DNA from: Acanthamoeba lenticulata | Lineage: Eukaryota; Discosea; Longamoebia; Acanthamoebidae | Length of the DNA: 26,565 bases | Assembly: GCA_002179805.1 (NCBI GenBank) | Contig: NAVB01001645.1 | Location: forward strand, 1 to 26,565 | Direction: 5' to 3' | Shown: one piece after another, positions 1-10,228 of the stretch | Numbering within the stretch: position 1 is the stretch's first letter | Layout of the letters: the number at the start of each line of letters is the position of its first letter | Program-made: the position numbers and the translations under genes | Notes under the pieces: generated by a model | What the model was told of the DNA's origin: nothing | The model's database searches: none | The model's input: the letters and a program-made list of their open reading frames with translations, nothing else

Positions 1-3000
1 CGAGCAGGTTCGACGGCTTCAGGTCTCGGTGCACGATCACCGGCTGCAGCGAGTGGAGGTAGTTGATCCCGAGCGCTGCTGACCGCAGCAGCCGCAGTTT
101 CTGCTTCCAGGCCAGCTTGAGCGCGTTGTTGGCGAGGATGTCCTTGAGCGAGCCCTGCTTCATGAACTCGGTCACGATGCACAGGTTGGGCTTCTTGACG
201 CATGCGCCGATGAAGAGCACGATGTTGGGGTGATGCAGCTCCGACAAGAACGCCATCTCGGCGCGGAACTCGAGCATGCGCCGCTCGTCGAGCTTCTGCT
301 TGATGAACCGCTTCACCGCCACATCGACCCCCTTCCACCGTCCGCGGAACACGACGCCGTAGGAGCCGAGGCCCACCTGCTTGCCCAGCTGGACCTCGCC
401 AAAGTCAATGATCCAGCGGCAGAGGTTGGCCGACGTGAGGAAGGTGTCCTCCTTGAACATCATCCCCTCGCCCACCGCCGTGCGCAGCTCGGCCTCAAAG
501 CTGCTGCTTCTCGGCATGTGGCTGTCGTCGCTGGCCGAATCGTGGGACGACTGCTGGTCGCTGCCGTCTTGCGCGACGCCTCCAAAGAAGCGGCCTTCAA
601 GTCCGTCGGGCTTGAGCTCGTACAGCTTGTCGGCGCCCTGCGGCGCGTCGGGCATCTCGAATCGGCCCAAACGTACGAAGCGGCCCAGTCGCGCCTCGGC
701 CTCGCGGACCTTCTGATACGCGGGGCGGCTCATGACGATCTGGCCGCCGTGGGTCATGGCTGTGATGCGCGCCGCCGCGTTCACCACGGGCCCGATGTAC
801 TCCATGCGCCGCGTCATCGGATCGCGCACCATGCGCGGCGAGCCCACGTGCAGGCCCATGCGCACGCGCAAGCCCTTGAACACCACCCGGTCGTCCGTGT
901 CGCCCCACTCTTCTGCCGCGCCCGGATGCTCGAGCAGCGCCTCGGGCCACTCGACCTGCAAGAGAGCGCGCTGCACATCGGCGCACCAGGCCAGCGCGTC
1001 GGCGGCGTGCTGGAAGGCCATGCAGAAGGAGCCCTCGCCGCTGTTGCGGTCGCGCAGGAACACCACCTCGTAGCCGCGGTGCTTGGTCAGCGCGCCGCGC
1101 AAGGTCTCGTTGTGGAGCAGCGTGGCGTCGCGCATAGCCGCCGGGTTGAACTCCCAGAGCGAGGCGGCACGCGTGATGTCCGTGAACACGATCGTCACTT
1201 CGCCCTCGGGCGCCCGCACGACCATCGCCCCACCGGCCCCGCCGGCGGCCGCCGTGGCCACCGTGCGGGACGAAGTGGGCAATAACGAGGAGGCCGCCGA
1301 GGACGAAGACGACGACGAGCCGCCGGCCGACGACGAGTTGGTCGACGGCATGGTCCACGAGCTGCGGTAGCCGCGCGCAGCCGCCTTGCCCGCGCTGCTG
1401 CTTTGGCTAGACGACGAGCCCGACGACGTTCTCGAGGTGAGCCCGCCGTTTGAGGTGGAGTCGCCGTGCATGGCCGAGAGGCGGGTCATGATCTCGAGGA
1501 ACGTCGGTCGGATCGTCGGGTCCGAGTGCCAGCAGCTCTCGATCAAATCGCGGTACTCGCTCGGGGCCGTGGCGGCCATCGTGGTGGCGGCCGAGGCCGA
1601 TTCGGGCTCGGGCTCGGGCAGGCCCGGCCGCAGGTTGTCGCGGATGACCGCCACTGCCACGGCGGCAGGGCTAAGGCCGGCGTAGGGCTGGTCGCGCGTG
1701 AGCAGCTCCCACAGAATGATCCCGAACGAGTACACGTCCGCCAGAATCCAGTCCACCTCCGGCGACTCGTTCAGCACCTCTGGCGCCGTCCAGTGGATGC
1801 TCCCGGCGACGTCGCGCCCGCCGCCCTTGGCCGCGTCGGACTTGAACTTGGTGAGGCCAAAGTCAGACACCTTGAGGTTCCACTTGTTGTCCAGCAGCAG
1901 GTTCAGCGACTTGAGGTCCCGGTGCACGATCCCCGACGAGTGCAAGAAGTGCATGCCCTTTGATGCCTGGTAGGCCATCTTGGCCTTGAGCGCGAACGGA
2001 ATCTCTGGAATGAGCTCGTTGTGTAGCAGCTCATAGAGGGAGCCGAGGGCCATGAACTCCATGACGATGCACATCTTGGGGGCCTTGGTGCAGGCGGCCA
2101 TGAAGAGGACCACGTTGGGGTGGCGCAGGGCGGTCATGACGCGCACTTCGTCCTTGAAGCCCTTTTCCATGTCCTTGGTCACCCGGTCGGCGGCCATCAT
2201 GACCTTGACGGCCACCTCCGTGCCCTTCCAGGTCGCGCGGTGGACGGCGCCAAAGCCGCCAGCGCCCAGCTGCTCGCCCATCTCGAGCTCGTCGAACCGG
2301 ATCTCCCAGTTGTCGTGCTGCCGGCCCGAGCGCCGAGCCCACACCAGCAGGAGGGCGACCAGGCACACCAGCGCGAGAAAGACCAGCACGCCCACCGGGA
2401 CGGCCACGCCTGTGTAGCGGCCCAACAAGTCTCGCTTAAGTCCAATTGTTACTTTCCACACTTGGTCTCGGGTGGTGGTACCGAGCGCGATGGCCAATAC
2501 ATCCTCGCTGGTGCTCACGTTCTCGCAGTACTGGCCCTCGCGGCCGCTCTGGCAAAGGCAGGCGCCGTTGGTGCACGTGCCGAAGCCGGAGCACAGGAGG
2601 CCCTCGTCGCTGACGCATGCGCTCACGCTGCTGACCTTGACACCGTCGCACTTAAAGTCGCGGAGCTGCAGCAGGAAGCGGGCCTGCATCGCCGCAACGC
2701 TAGATGCCAGCAGGAATCCTTGGCTGAATGCACAAAATTAATAATTTATTTGATTTATAAATTTATAAATTTATAAAAATAATAAAAATAGAATTAAATA
2801 TAAATGCACGCACCGATCGGCGATGGCGAGGGCTTCAGAGTCGGTTTGCGTCCAGTAGAAATACTCGGCCAGCGCGGCGGCGTCGTTGCAGTCGCGCATC
2901 TGCGACTGGCGGTAGAGGAAGAGGCCAAAGGTGGTCAGGGGCCAGCTGTCAGGGCTCGAGCCTGGTACAACAACAGCAGAGGAATGTCAAAAATGTACAG

Positions 3001-5591
3001 CGCTGAGGCCAAGAGGAGAAAGAGGACAAGCAACGAACGAAGAACGAGGGAGTTGTAGGCCAGTTGATCTAGACCGTCATTCTGGATGAAGTCGTCAACC
3101 GCGCTGGCCACCGCCGAGACGCTGGCGTTGACGACGTTGCCAGCCGTGTTTTTCATGGCCGCCGAGCCCAGCACGTGCGTCTGCGTTCACAGACCGATCG
3201 GTCAGACGTCTCGTCCTGAACTGCGACGAGGGTGGTGGAACAGCTCGTACGAGGAGCACTTCGTGGTGCCACCAGAAGGCAAAGGAGTATTTGGTCGCTT
3301 TGAGGAGGTCAAACACGCCATCGGCCTGGTCGGTCGTGAGCGAGCGGTTGGCCACCAACTCGACCGGGAAGGTGGCAGTGGCATTGACGCCCACCTGCCT
3401 CGCCAAAGCCAGCCAGTTACTCAATCAGTGTCGACAGCCAGCAAACACACGGCGAGGAACCAGGCTGTGGCTTTGACTGGGAGCAAGGACGGTACCTGAC
3501 GAGCAAATTCTTCAACTTGGGCGCTCAGCATGTAGGTGAACAGCTGCTCAATGGCCGAGCTGGTCGAAGCGACGACGACCGTGATCGGCTGGCTGGGCAG
3601 GGCGAGGGCGACGTCTGCCGAGTTGATGTTCTTGATGCGGTCGTCATCCCAGGTGGTGATCTCATTGAGGTAGATGGCGGCAATCGTGGCCAAGTCGAGC
3701 ACGAGCGTCTTCCCTTTGAGCTCCGGCACGTTGAAGGCCGGCACGGCCGCGTAGGCTGTCGCGGGGAGGACGCCCAGGTCGGGGATGCGCTCGAACCACT
3801 CGGCCTCGATGCCATTGCTCGAGACACCGTAGTCCTCATCGAAGCTTTCGAGCTCGGCCTTGCCCTGCGAGGAGAGGGACTCGTAGTACTTCATTTGCCT
3901 CTGGCCGGCCGACCACTGGACGGACCACGACGTGAAGAGGCCGATCTGGGTGCCGGTTCCGATCAGGAACGAAGTCGAGTAGGCCTCTTTGTTGTTGCAC
4001 ATGACGTTGTCCAGCAGGCCGATCAGCTTCTTGCGAAAGCTCACGGGCAGCGGGGCCACGTTGATCTCCGACGCACCCTCCGACGCGCTGCGCGAGCATC
4101 AGTGAGCTGATGGCCACGTGAACAAATGAAGAAGACAGACGGACGGACGGAAGACATACGCGTCGTTCGTGTGAACCCAAGCAATGAAGGTGAGCAGCTC
4201 GCGGACGTTCGTGCAGTCGTACGCGCTGGCATTGCGCGCGACGCCGAAGTGGGTCATCCAGGCCAGCGGCCACGCGTCGGTGCCGTTGGCATCGTAGATG
4301 TCGATCTCGAAATCGCCGGAGGCATAGGAATCAGTAAAGGAATTCATCGCGGCCTGCACCGACGCCACCGACGGCTCGACCAACATGCCGGCCTTGTTGA
4401 CCATACGTGCGTAGGCGATCTCGCCCACGGAGTCGGCCCAAGTCAGGAACGTCATGCCGTAAGGTTGGCCCTTGAGCCAAGACAGCCGGAGCGAGCTCGC
4501 GCCTCCGACGACCCCTGCGCGGCCCTCCTTGACCCAGGGCATGTTGGCGAACGTGCGATTGGCCGCGGCAAAGATGATCTTGAACTCCGGGCTGTAGCTT
4601 TCCAAGGCCAGCTTCAGCAGCTCGGTCACGGACAGGACAAAGTTGTCGTTGTAGCCCAGAACGATGTCCTTGTCCGGCAGCTGGTCCGCGATCAACGGGT
4701 TGAGTTCGCGAAGCAGAGGGTCATTCCATTTGCTGACGACGCCGGCCCACACGAGGGCCAGGGTCGTCCTGTTGAAGACCTTCACAACCCCACCACCGTT
4801 CCACGGAGCGAGCGAAAGGACATGTTATAGTCAGTCCCCTACAACGTGGGCCCCAGTAACCAACAAAAAAAACGTGCGCACAAAACGGACCAGAGATGGC
4901 CCGGACGCGTTGAGCTCGGGCAGATTATAGCCCATGACCATGGCGTGCGCCGCCAGGGGGAATTGGGTGAGGTAGCCGTAGGCCGAGGTCGCGGCGGCCG
5001 TGATGCCGCGATCCAGCGACAAGAAGTCCTGTTGTTGTTGGACGAGTGGTACGCACGGGCGTTGTTAAGCACGGCACTCCCCGGGGGCTGGGTACTCCCA
5101 GACCTGCCTCCGTCGCTCTGAACAAAATATTGCATTCGGCAATTTGGGAACAACGCCAGGCGGGTGTTGCAAGCGCGGAGTGGAGCAAACTCTTGGGGAG
5201 AAGAAGACCAACTTACCAGTGTGCCGTTGTTGTAGTCGGCCAGCGCAGCGTTGACGCCGGACCCGGGGAAGGTGATGCTGGAGCGCAAGAACGTAAAAAG
5301 TGAGTGTCAGAAGAGAAAGCGAAGCGTGGAAAGAGGGCTTGCCTGACATCATCCCGAGTGTAACGATACGCCTTGGTCCAGACGTCAAAGACCGACTTCG
5401 TGTTGGGGCTGCCATCTCCCTCAATGAGGATCGCTGTGGCGGCCCCTACTTCGGTGGAGGTGCAGTGCGCGTTAGTTCCTCCACTCTTATCTGCGAAAGA
5501 GATCTTTGGTCGGCGACGTACCCGAGCGCAGACACAACGACATCGCCACCAGTACCAAGACGCAGTACGCCATGAGCCAACTGAACTTCAT
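1..5591 (-). CDS. Receptor dual kinase / class III nucleotidyl cyclase with two PstS-like ectodomains (3' end outside window)
   Basis: Predicted single-pass receptor, at least 1569 residues, C-terminus beyond the left edge. Exons: 5591-5522, 5448-5343, 5277-5217, 5028-4891, 4779-4160, 4087-3496, 3394-3251, 3180-3075, 2961-2814, 2723-1; all phases agree. Order: signal peptide (MKFSWLMAYCVLVLVAMS); PstS-like module 1 (about 25-340, with MVMGYNLPEL and VSKWNDPLLRELNP); module 2 (about 345-690, with ITTWDDDRIKNIN and SWPLTTF); six-cysteine EGF-like module (about 694-731); membrane span (about 763-790); kinase 1 (about 803-1080: GAGGFGAV, VAVK, HRDLKSLN, DFG, APE); class III cyclase domain (about 1168-1365); kinase 2 (from about 1431: GLGSYGVV, VAVK, HRDLKPSN, then cut). 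Both kinases look TKL-type. A bound anion or small solute is an inferred ligand. In the cyclase, the first metal Asp (VFTDIT) and the Asn/Arg pair (VNAAAR) are present, but the usual EGDAF reads GEGSF. The first intron could instead end at 5491, adding 14 residues. Intron 2 begins with GC. Confidence 0.88.
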
Positions 5592-6114
5592 AGTGGAGGA
5601 GAGGAGAAATGGGAGGAAGGAGCTTGGGAGTCTCCTTGAGGCCGCCTGCAAGGAGACGGTTGGCCTCTCGGCGCGCGACGGTATTGGTTCGCCCCGCCCT
5701 ATTGGTGCGAGGCCCATTTACGGTGAGTGCAACTGGACCTCACGCGCCAGTTCACCCGCTCAAGTTGCGCTGCAAGGCCGCTGTTCTTCGCCTTGAGAGT
5801 GCACAGGAGCAAACAAAGGACGGCTGCATAAGTGAGCGTAACACAAAAACCCGGTGAACTGCTGGCCTGAGCGGTCGGCGCACCGGAGCAGTGAGTGACG
5901 GCCACATTTGCTGCCCTCAAGTAGCAGGGTCCCGTGCGCCACACCACCGCTCAGGGTCTTCTGCCCAGACTGTTTTTCGAGAAACTGTGAGAAAAAGCTG
6001 ATAAGAAACTACAACTTAAATTGGCTAGTTTATCCTGCGGCCTTTGGTCGCACGTGCCGAAGCCAAGAGTCGTCCGGTCGGAGAGACAAGCATCAAACAG
6101 TGGAAAGGAGTCGA
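5592..6114. other. Divergent intergenic region between the receptor kinase and the CHY/RING gene
   Basis: This 523-base spacer lies between the start codons of two divergent genes and must hold both promoters and both 5' UTRs. No conserved reading frame was recognised; the short open frames on both strands have no family resemblance. The base composition becomes more AT-rich toward 5990-6030. Apart from the CCAAT/GC-box cluster listed separately, nothing specific is seen. Confidence 0.5.
5683..5705 (-). promoter_or_regulatory. Two CCAAT boxes flanking a GC box, upstream of the receptor kinase
   Basis: Read on the minus strand, CCAAT occurs at 5705-5701 and 5687-5683, on either side of a GC-box-like GGGCGGGGC. 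The cluster lies about 92-114 bases upstream of the receptor ATG at 5591, where a core-proximal element could sit. The match is exact to generic eukaryotic CCAAT and GC boxes, but such short words also arise by chance in GC-rich DNA, so the function is inferred. Confidence 0.3.
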
Positions 6115-7236
6115 ATGGCAGATAGTGCGCCACCTCCTTGGGTGGTGACGTACCACGTAGGCTTTTCCTCCTCGAAATTGAAACCTCGCTTGCATCTTTT
6201 TAATCATGAATAAAATTCCATCTAGGACGACGCCGAACTGGTGCTCGGCTGCAGACACTATCAACGTGGGTGCCGTATACGTGCAACTTGCTGTGGCGAC
6301 GCCTTCTTCACGTGCCACTCGTGTCATGATGAGAAGACAGAGCACTCTCTCGATCGGTACACCCCCCTCTAAACCGACGCCCACAATGACGAAGTGTAGC
6401 CTTCAACACCCAGCTGACAAACTGACGTTTCTGCGCATGGTTAGGTTCGCCGTGCGTGAGATGCAATGCATGCACTGCGGGCTCGTACAGTCCGCCCAGA
6501 AGAGCTGCACGCAATGTAAAAAGTGAGCCTCCATGCCCTCATCACGCCCTCGACGTCTTGGTCATCTTGGTCCTCACCACACGTTGTTGTGATGGCAGAG
6601 TGCTTGGCCAATATTACTGTACAATATGCCACCTGTGGAGTAATGACCCCAAGAAGAGTATCTACCACTGCGCCGACTGCGGCATCTGCCGGCTGGGCCA
6701 AGGTGCCTTGCCCCTTGCTTTCATACGCCCTTCATGAAGACGCGTTCTTATTTGCTTATGCGTTCTTCTTCTACTTGCAAACAGGGTTAGGGGTAGACTT
6801 TTTCCATTGTCACAAGTGCAAGGCGTGTCTCTCCATCACGCTTCGAAACAATCACCAGTGCGTCGAGGACGTGCTCAACAACAACTGTCCCATTTGCTGG
6901 GAATACCTCTTCACCTCTCGGTAGGCCTCCTTCTCTTCTTTTCCCTTCTTGAGCCCTTTGTTGTTTTGGCGCCAACTCGACGCGCCCTCGTGCAGGGAAC
7001 CGCTGGCGGTGCTGCCATGTGGCCATTCGATGCATCGAGCGTGCTACGAGTCCTTCACGAGCAATGGGTTCTACCGATGCCCGACGTGCCAACGCGAGCT
7101 CTACAACCCGCGCGAGCTGCTCCTGCGAGAGTTCAAGGAGAGGGCCCTTCGAGTGGCTAAGCGGGTCGTGGTGGATCTCATCAAGATCCTCCTCCTCGCG
7201 TGGTACATCGACCACTTTATCTACGACTTTTTCTGA
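6115..7236 (+). CDS. RCHY1: CHY zinc finger / RING ubiquitin ligase, RCHY1 (Pirh2)-like
   Basis: Predicted E3 ubiquitin ligase, 237-239 residues. Exons: about 6115-6144, 6226-6356, 6445-6522, 6599-6702, 6791-6920 (or from 6785), 6996-7236. The CHY finger starts with LGCRHYQRGC and continues TCCGDAFFTCHSCHDE; the joined exon 2/3 protein reads HSLDRFAVREMQC, as in Pirh2. The CTCHY-type finger follows (GQYYCTICHLW, YHCADCGICRLG, DFFHCHKCKACL), then a RING (NCPICWEYLFTSR, PCGHSMHRACY, RCPTCQREL). Pirh2 proteins bind an E2 through the RING and ubiquitinate substrates held by the N-terminal fingers. The family's C-terminal zinc ribbon is missing here; the protein ends in a hydrophobic stretch, VVVDLIKILLLAWYIDHF then IYDFF. 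The first exon (MADSAPPPWV) is the least certain part: a second phase-compatible donor lies at 6157. Confidence 0.85.
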
Positions 7237-7536
7237 TGACCACCAACCACGGCCGACGAGGACGACGATGGGGCCTGAGTCCGCGAAGAAGTCGAGCCGA
7301 AGTGGTCTAGCAGGGGTCACGTTGTATTGTTTGTGTAGAATTGTACAAAAGAGCCGTACGTCGTTTGCCCTCACACACGTGCGAACACCTTCATACCGCC
7401 CTATGCACGAGGGGAAGGGGTTGATAGTGATGGTGCCTTGGTGCAGGAGCTCAGCGGGTGGCCCTTTGGCGGTCGGTTCAGGAAGGGAAGAAGAAGAAGA
7501 AGAAGGGTAGAAGGGAAGAGTTGAAAGAGAAGGACT
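7237..7536. other. Convergent 3' spacer between the CHY/RING gene and BRK1
   Basis: Three hundred bases between the stop of the plus-strand RING gene and the stop of minus-strand BRK1, so this should hold both 3' UTRs. It contains a GAA-type purine run around 7488-7507. No coding signal was recognised on either strand and no clear AATAAA was seen. Confidence 0.5.
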
Positions 7537-7907
7537 TCACTCGGCAGGGGCGCTTTCACTGCCACCACCGGACACGGTTCTGAGCGCCGCCTCAAGATAA
7601 TCCATCTGCCTCTCCAGCTTCGAAAGCTTCTCGTTGATCCGCGCCAGCTTGTACCGCGTGGAGATGTCTGCCACATAAGAAGAGAGGGCAAAGATTAATT
7701 AGGAACTGGCGAGCCATCAACATGAGCGATCGATGTGCATATAAATGAATAAAGAAACTTTACGGGCAGGGCACAGCCACGAGGGAGGGCACAAGAGGTA
7801 CCGAAGCGGTTCAAAAATTCAGTAACCTTCTTGATGTTTACGGTCACGTCCTCGATGAACTCCCGCTGTTCCCAGTCGCGCTGAATGTTGGTCTTTCCTT
7901 TGTCCAT
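7537..7907 (-). CDS. BRK1: BRICK1 / HSPC300, small subunit of the SCAR/WAVE complex
   Basis: A 78-residue protein from two exons, 7907-7802 and 7667-7537. The joined sequence contains IQRDWEQREFIEDVTVNIKK, then FLNRFDISTRYKLARINEKL, then ERQMDYLEAAL, which matches the BRK1 family from end to end (usual length about 75). The protein is essentially one long helix that packs into the trimeric coiled coil of the SCAR/WAVE complex, which activates Arp2/3 actin nucleation downstream of Rac. The intron (7801-7668) interrupts the F-D junction in phase 1, and the join restores the family's FLN-F-D/DM sequence. An in-frame ATG 36 bases upstream (7943) would add an MIDRKRAYHIKA extension; the MDKGKTN start better fits the family length. 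It is divergent from the F-box gene, with 238 bases between the starts. Confidence 0.93.
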
Positions 7908-8145
7908 TGCTTTTATGTGATACGCTCTCTTACGATCGATCACAATGGGACAGCAGGCAGCGTAGAAAAAAGCCGGCCGTCGCTAGTTTATCTTTTACTC
8001 TTGCCGTTGTTCTCCCCGACCCAACAACCAGGCCAATTTGCGGCTGTGTTTCGGAAACGGTTAGCGAAATGTTAAATAATTGTTTCGACTGTTGAGATCG
8101 ATTTCTCTCACGAATTGTTGGCTTGCATACAACAGATTGATCACT

Positions 8146-10228
8146 ATGTTGAAGAGGCAGGAGAGGTGGCCCGACACGAGCGATGATGAGGATGACGAGG
8201 ACCTCGATTTACCGCGACCTCAGCCCTTGCCAGAACGATTCCGCTCAACCAATTTGATGACTCCCCCCTGCTCACCACAGAAAAGTGCATCCAACACTAA
8301 CACTGCTGAAAACACTGCCGAAAAGTTGAGTGCTGGCTCAGCCGATTCGCCAACAAAAAACGAGCAACGCAAGAAGCCAGTCCACTTCTTGTCACAAGCG
8401 CCGCTTACCCTCGACTTCTCGCAGCCCCACTTGCTCCTTCTCCAACTGCCGCCGGCGCTGCAGATGGAAGTCTTGGTGCACCTGCGCATGCGCGACGTGG
8501 GTTGCGTTGCGCTCGTGTGTCGCGCGTGGGCTGCCTGGGCCCGCTCCGACGACTTCTGGCGGCGCCTTCACGCTCAGCGCTTCGACCCCACGTCGACGTC
8601 TCTCCCATCGCCATTCGCCGCTCGCCCCTTCCCAACCCTCTCGCCACCTTCCTCTCCAGCCTCGTCCCAGCCGGGCCGCAGCCCTTCGACCTCTACAGTT
8701 ACAACAACGACATCGTCGTCGTCATCGTCCAAGTGGTGCGAGGACTTCAAGGTGCGCCACGAGCGGGCGCGCGGGTGGCGCCGGGACAACTATCGCGAGA
8801 CCGTCCTCCGAGGCCACCAGCTGGCGGTCACGGCCGTGCACATGTGGAGCGCCAAGGACCGTCTGTTCAGCGCTTCAGCCGACAGGTGACTGATCTCTCC
8901 CCTCCCCCCTTCGTGCCGTTAGCCACTTCTTTGGCGAGTTCACTGACACCATTCGGGCTTGCGGCGAGGCCAGCATGATACGGGCGTGGAGCATGAGCAA
9001 CGGCAAACCGCTGGGTGTAATCCGAGGCCATACGGGTGGCGTGTTGTGCCTCGATCGGCACGAGACCAACCTGGCCAGTGGTGGCGAGGACAAGAGCATC
9101 AAGAGTACTTCTCCTCTCCCTCCAACCACTTTACCCGCGCATTGTGATTGAGACTCACCGCTGTCGCCACCACGCAGTATGGGACCTCACACAGGGCAAG
9201 CTCATCCGAAGCACAACGGTCCATCAGGGTAACGTGCTGTGCCTGCAGATGGATGACACCAAAGTCGTGTCGGGTTCGTGCCTCCTCGCACTGTTCAAAA
9301 TGTAATTATTGTTATTATTTTTGAATGTTAAAATTAAGATACTGATATGAGCCAAGTCACCAACAGCCAAATTAATACGCTGTTTTATATTAACATTTAA
9401 TTTCTGATGTTATTATAAGTTGCAGAACTAAAGAATGGAATGGACCACGTGCAGGAGGCGCCGATGGTGCCATTCGGCTGTGCGATCTGCGGAAGAAGAA
9501 ACCGGAGAGTATCACGTTTGCGCACAAGAGTCCCGTTGTGCGCACGCTGCAGTTTGATGACAGCTGCCTCGTGGTGGGCACCGAGTCCGGCTTCGTCCGC
9601 GTGCTTGATTTGGGCACCGGTACGCCCCCCCCTCTATCTCCTCCTCTGACCCACCTCTTGCGCTCGCGGTCGCTCACATCTGCTGGATGCAGGCAAGTGC
9701 ATGCAGGTCCTAGAGGCACACACGCGTTCGGTGTCGAGCGTGCAGTTCGACGGCAGACGCGTGGTCTCGGCATCGCCGGACTGGAGCGTGCGCGTGTGGG
9801 ACCGCGCCACCGGTCGCTGCGTGGAGGAGCTCGAGGAGCACATGCGCGGGGTCTACTGCGTGCGGTTCGACCGGCAGAAGCTGATCAGCGGCGGCGGCGA
9901 CCGGCTGGTCAAGGTCTGGGACTGGGACGACGATCTGTGGTGCATCAATACGCTCCGGGGCCACACCGGCCCGGTCCTGTCGGTGGACTGCGACGACGTG
10001 CGCCTCGCGAGCGGCGCCACCGACGCCACCATCCGGCTTTGGGATTGGAGCGATCCGGCCTACGTCCGGTCACATCAGGGCGGCGTGGAGGAGAGCGCTG
10101 CGGCGTCTCTCGCCGCGACCGCGTCATCTTTCCTCTCTGGCGCCATGATCAGTGGACACAGCAACAGCCCGTCCACCAGCAACGGCACCAGCAACACCAA
10201 CAACAGCGAAGACTGCGTCCTGCAGTAG
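8146..10228 (+). CDS. F-box protein with seven WD40 repeats (FBXW type)
   Basis: Predicted substrate receptor of an SCF (Skp1-cullin-F-box) ubiquitin ligase, 555 residues. Exons: 8146-8885, 8974-9104, 9178-9273, 9455-9619, 9693-10228; phases all agree. Residues 1-99 are acidic, then Ser/Pro-rich. The F-box spans about 100-143 (LPPALQMEVLVHLRMRDVGC, then VCRAWAAWA). A Ser/Thr-rich linker precedes seven WD40 units from about residue 217, each with the GH/AH start and WD-like end: VLRGHQLAV, VIRGHTGGV, TVHQGNV, FAHKSPV, LEAHTRSV, LEEHMRGV, LRGHTGPV. Seven repeats close a propeller as in Cdc4/FBXW7 and beta-TrCP, but I cannot assign orthology or substrate. The C-terminus is a Ser/Asn/Thr-rich tail. 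Intron 3 (9274-9454) is sharply AT-rich. An in-frame upstream codon at 8080 could extend the N-terminus; 8146 is the first clear ATG followed by typical sequence. Confidence 0.9.

Noticed and set aside
230..1285. Long plus-strand open frame of 351 codons (His/Ala/Arg-rich)
   Set aside because: Antisense shadow of the minus-strand kinase and cyclase domains; composition is typical of reversed GC-rich codons.
5491..5521. A 31-nt first intron in the receptor kinase (GTACGT to CGCAG)
   Set aside because: Too short compared with all others here (51 nt or more). The 73-nt alternative to 5449 is in phase and has a branch-point-like ACTAAC 27 bases before the acceptor.
7488..7507. GAA repeat in the spacer after the RING gene
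   Set aside because: Short, imperfect purine run without coding or structural context; ordinary simple sequence.
9274..9454. AT-rich intron of the F-box gene looked like a small inverted-repeat element (AATGTTAA near one end, TTAACATT near the other)
   Set aside because: The match is only about 8 bases with many mismatches around it, which is expected by chance in AT-rich DNA; no target-site duplication was seen.
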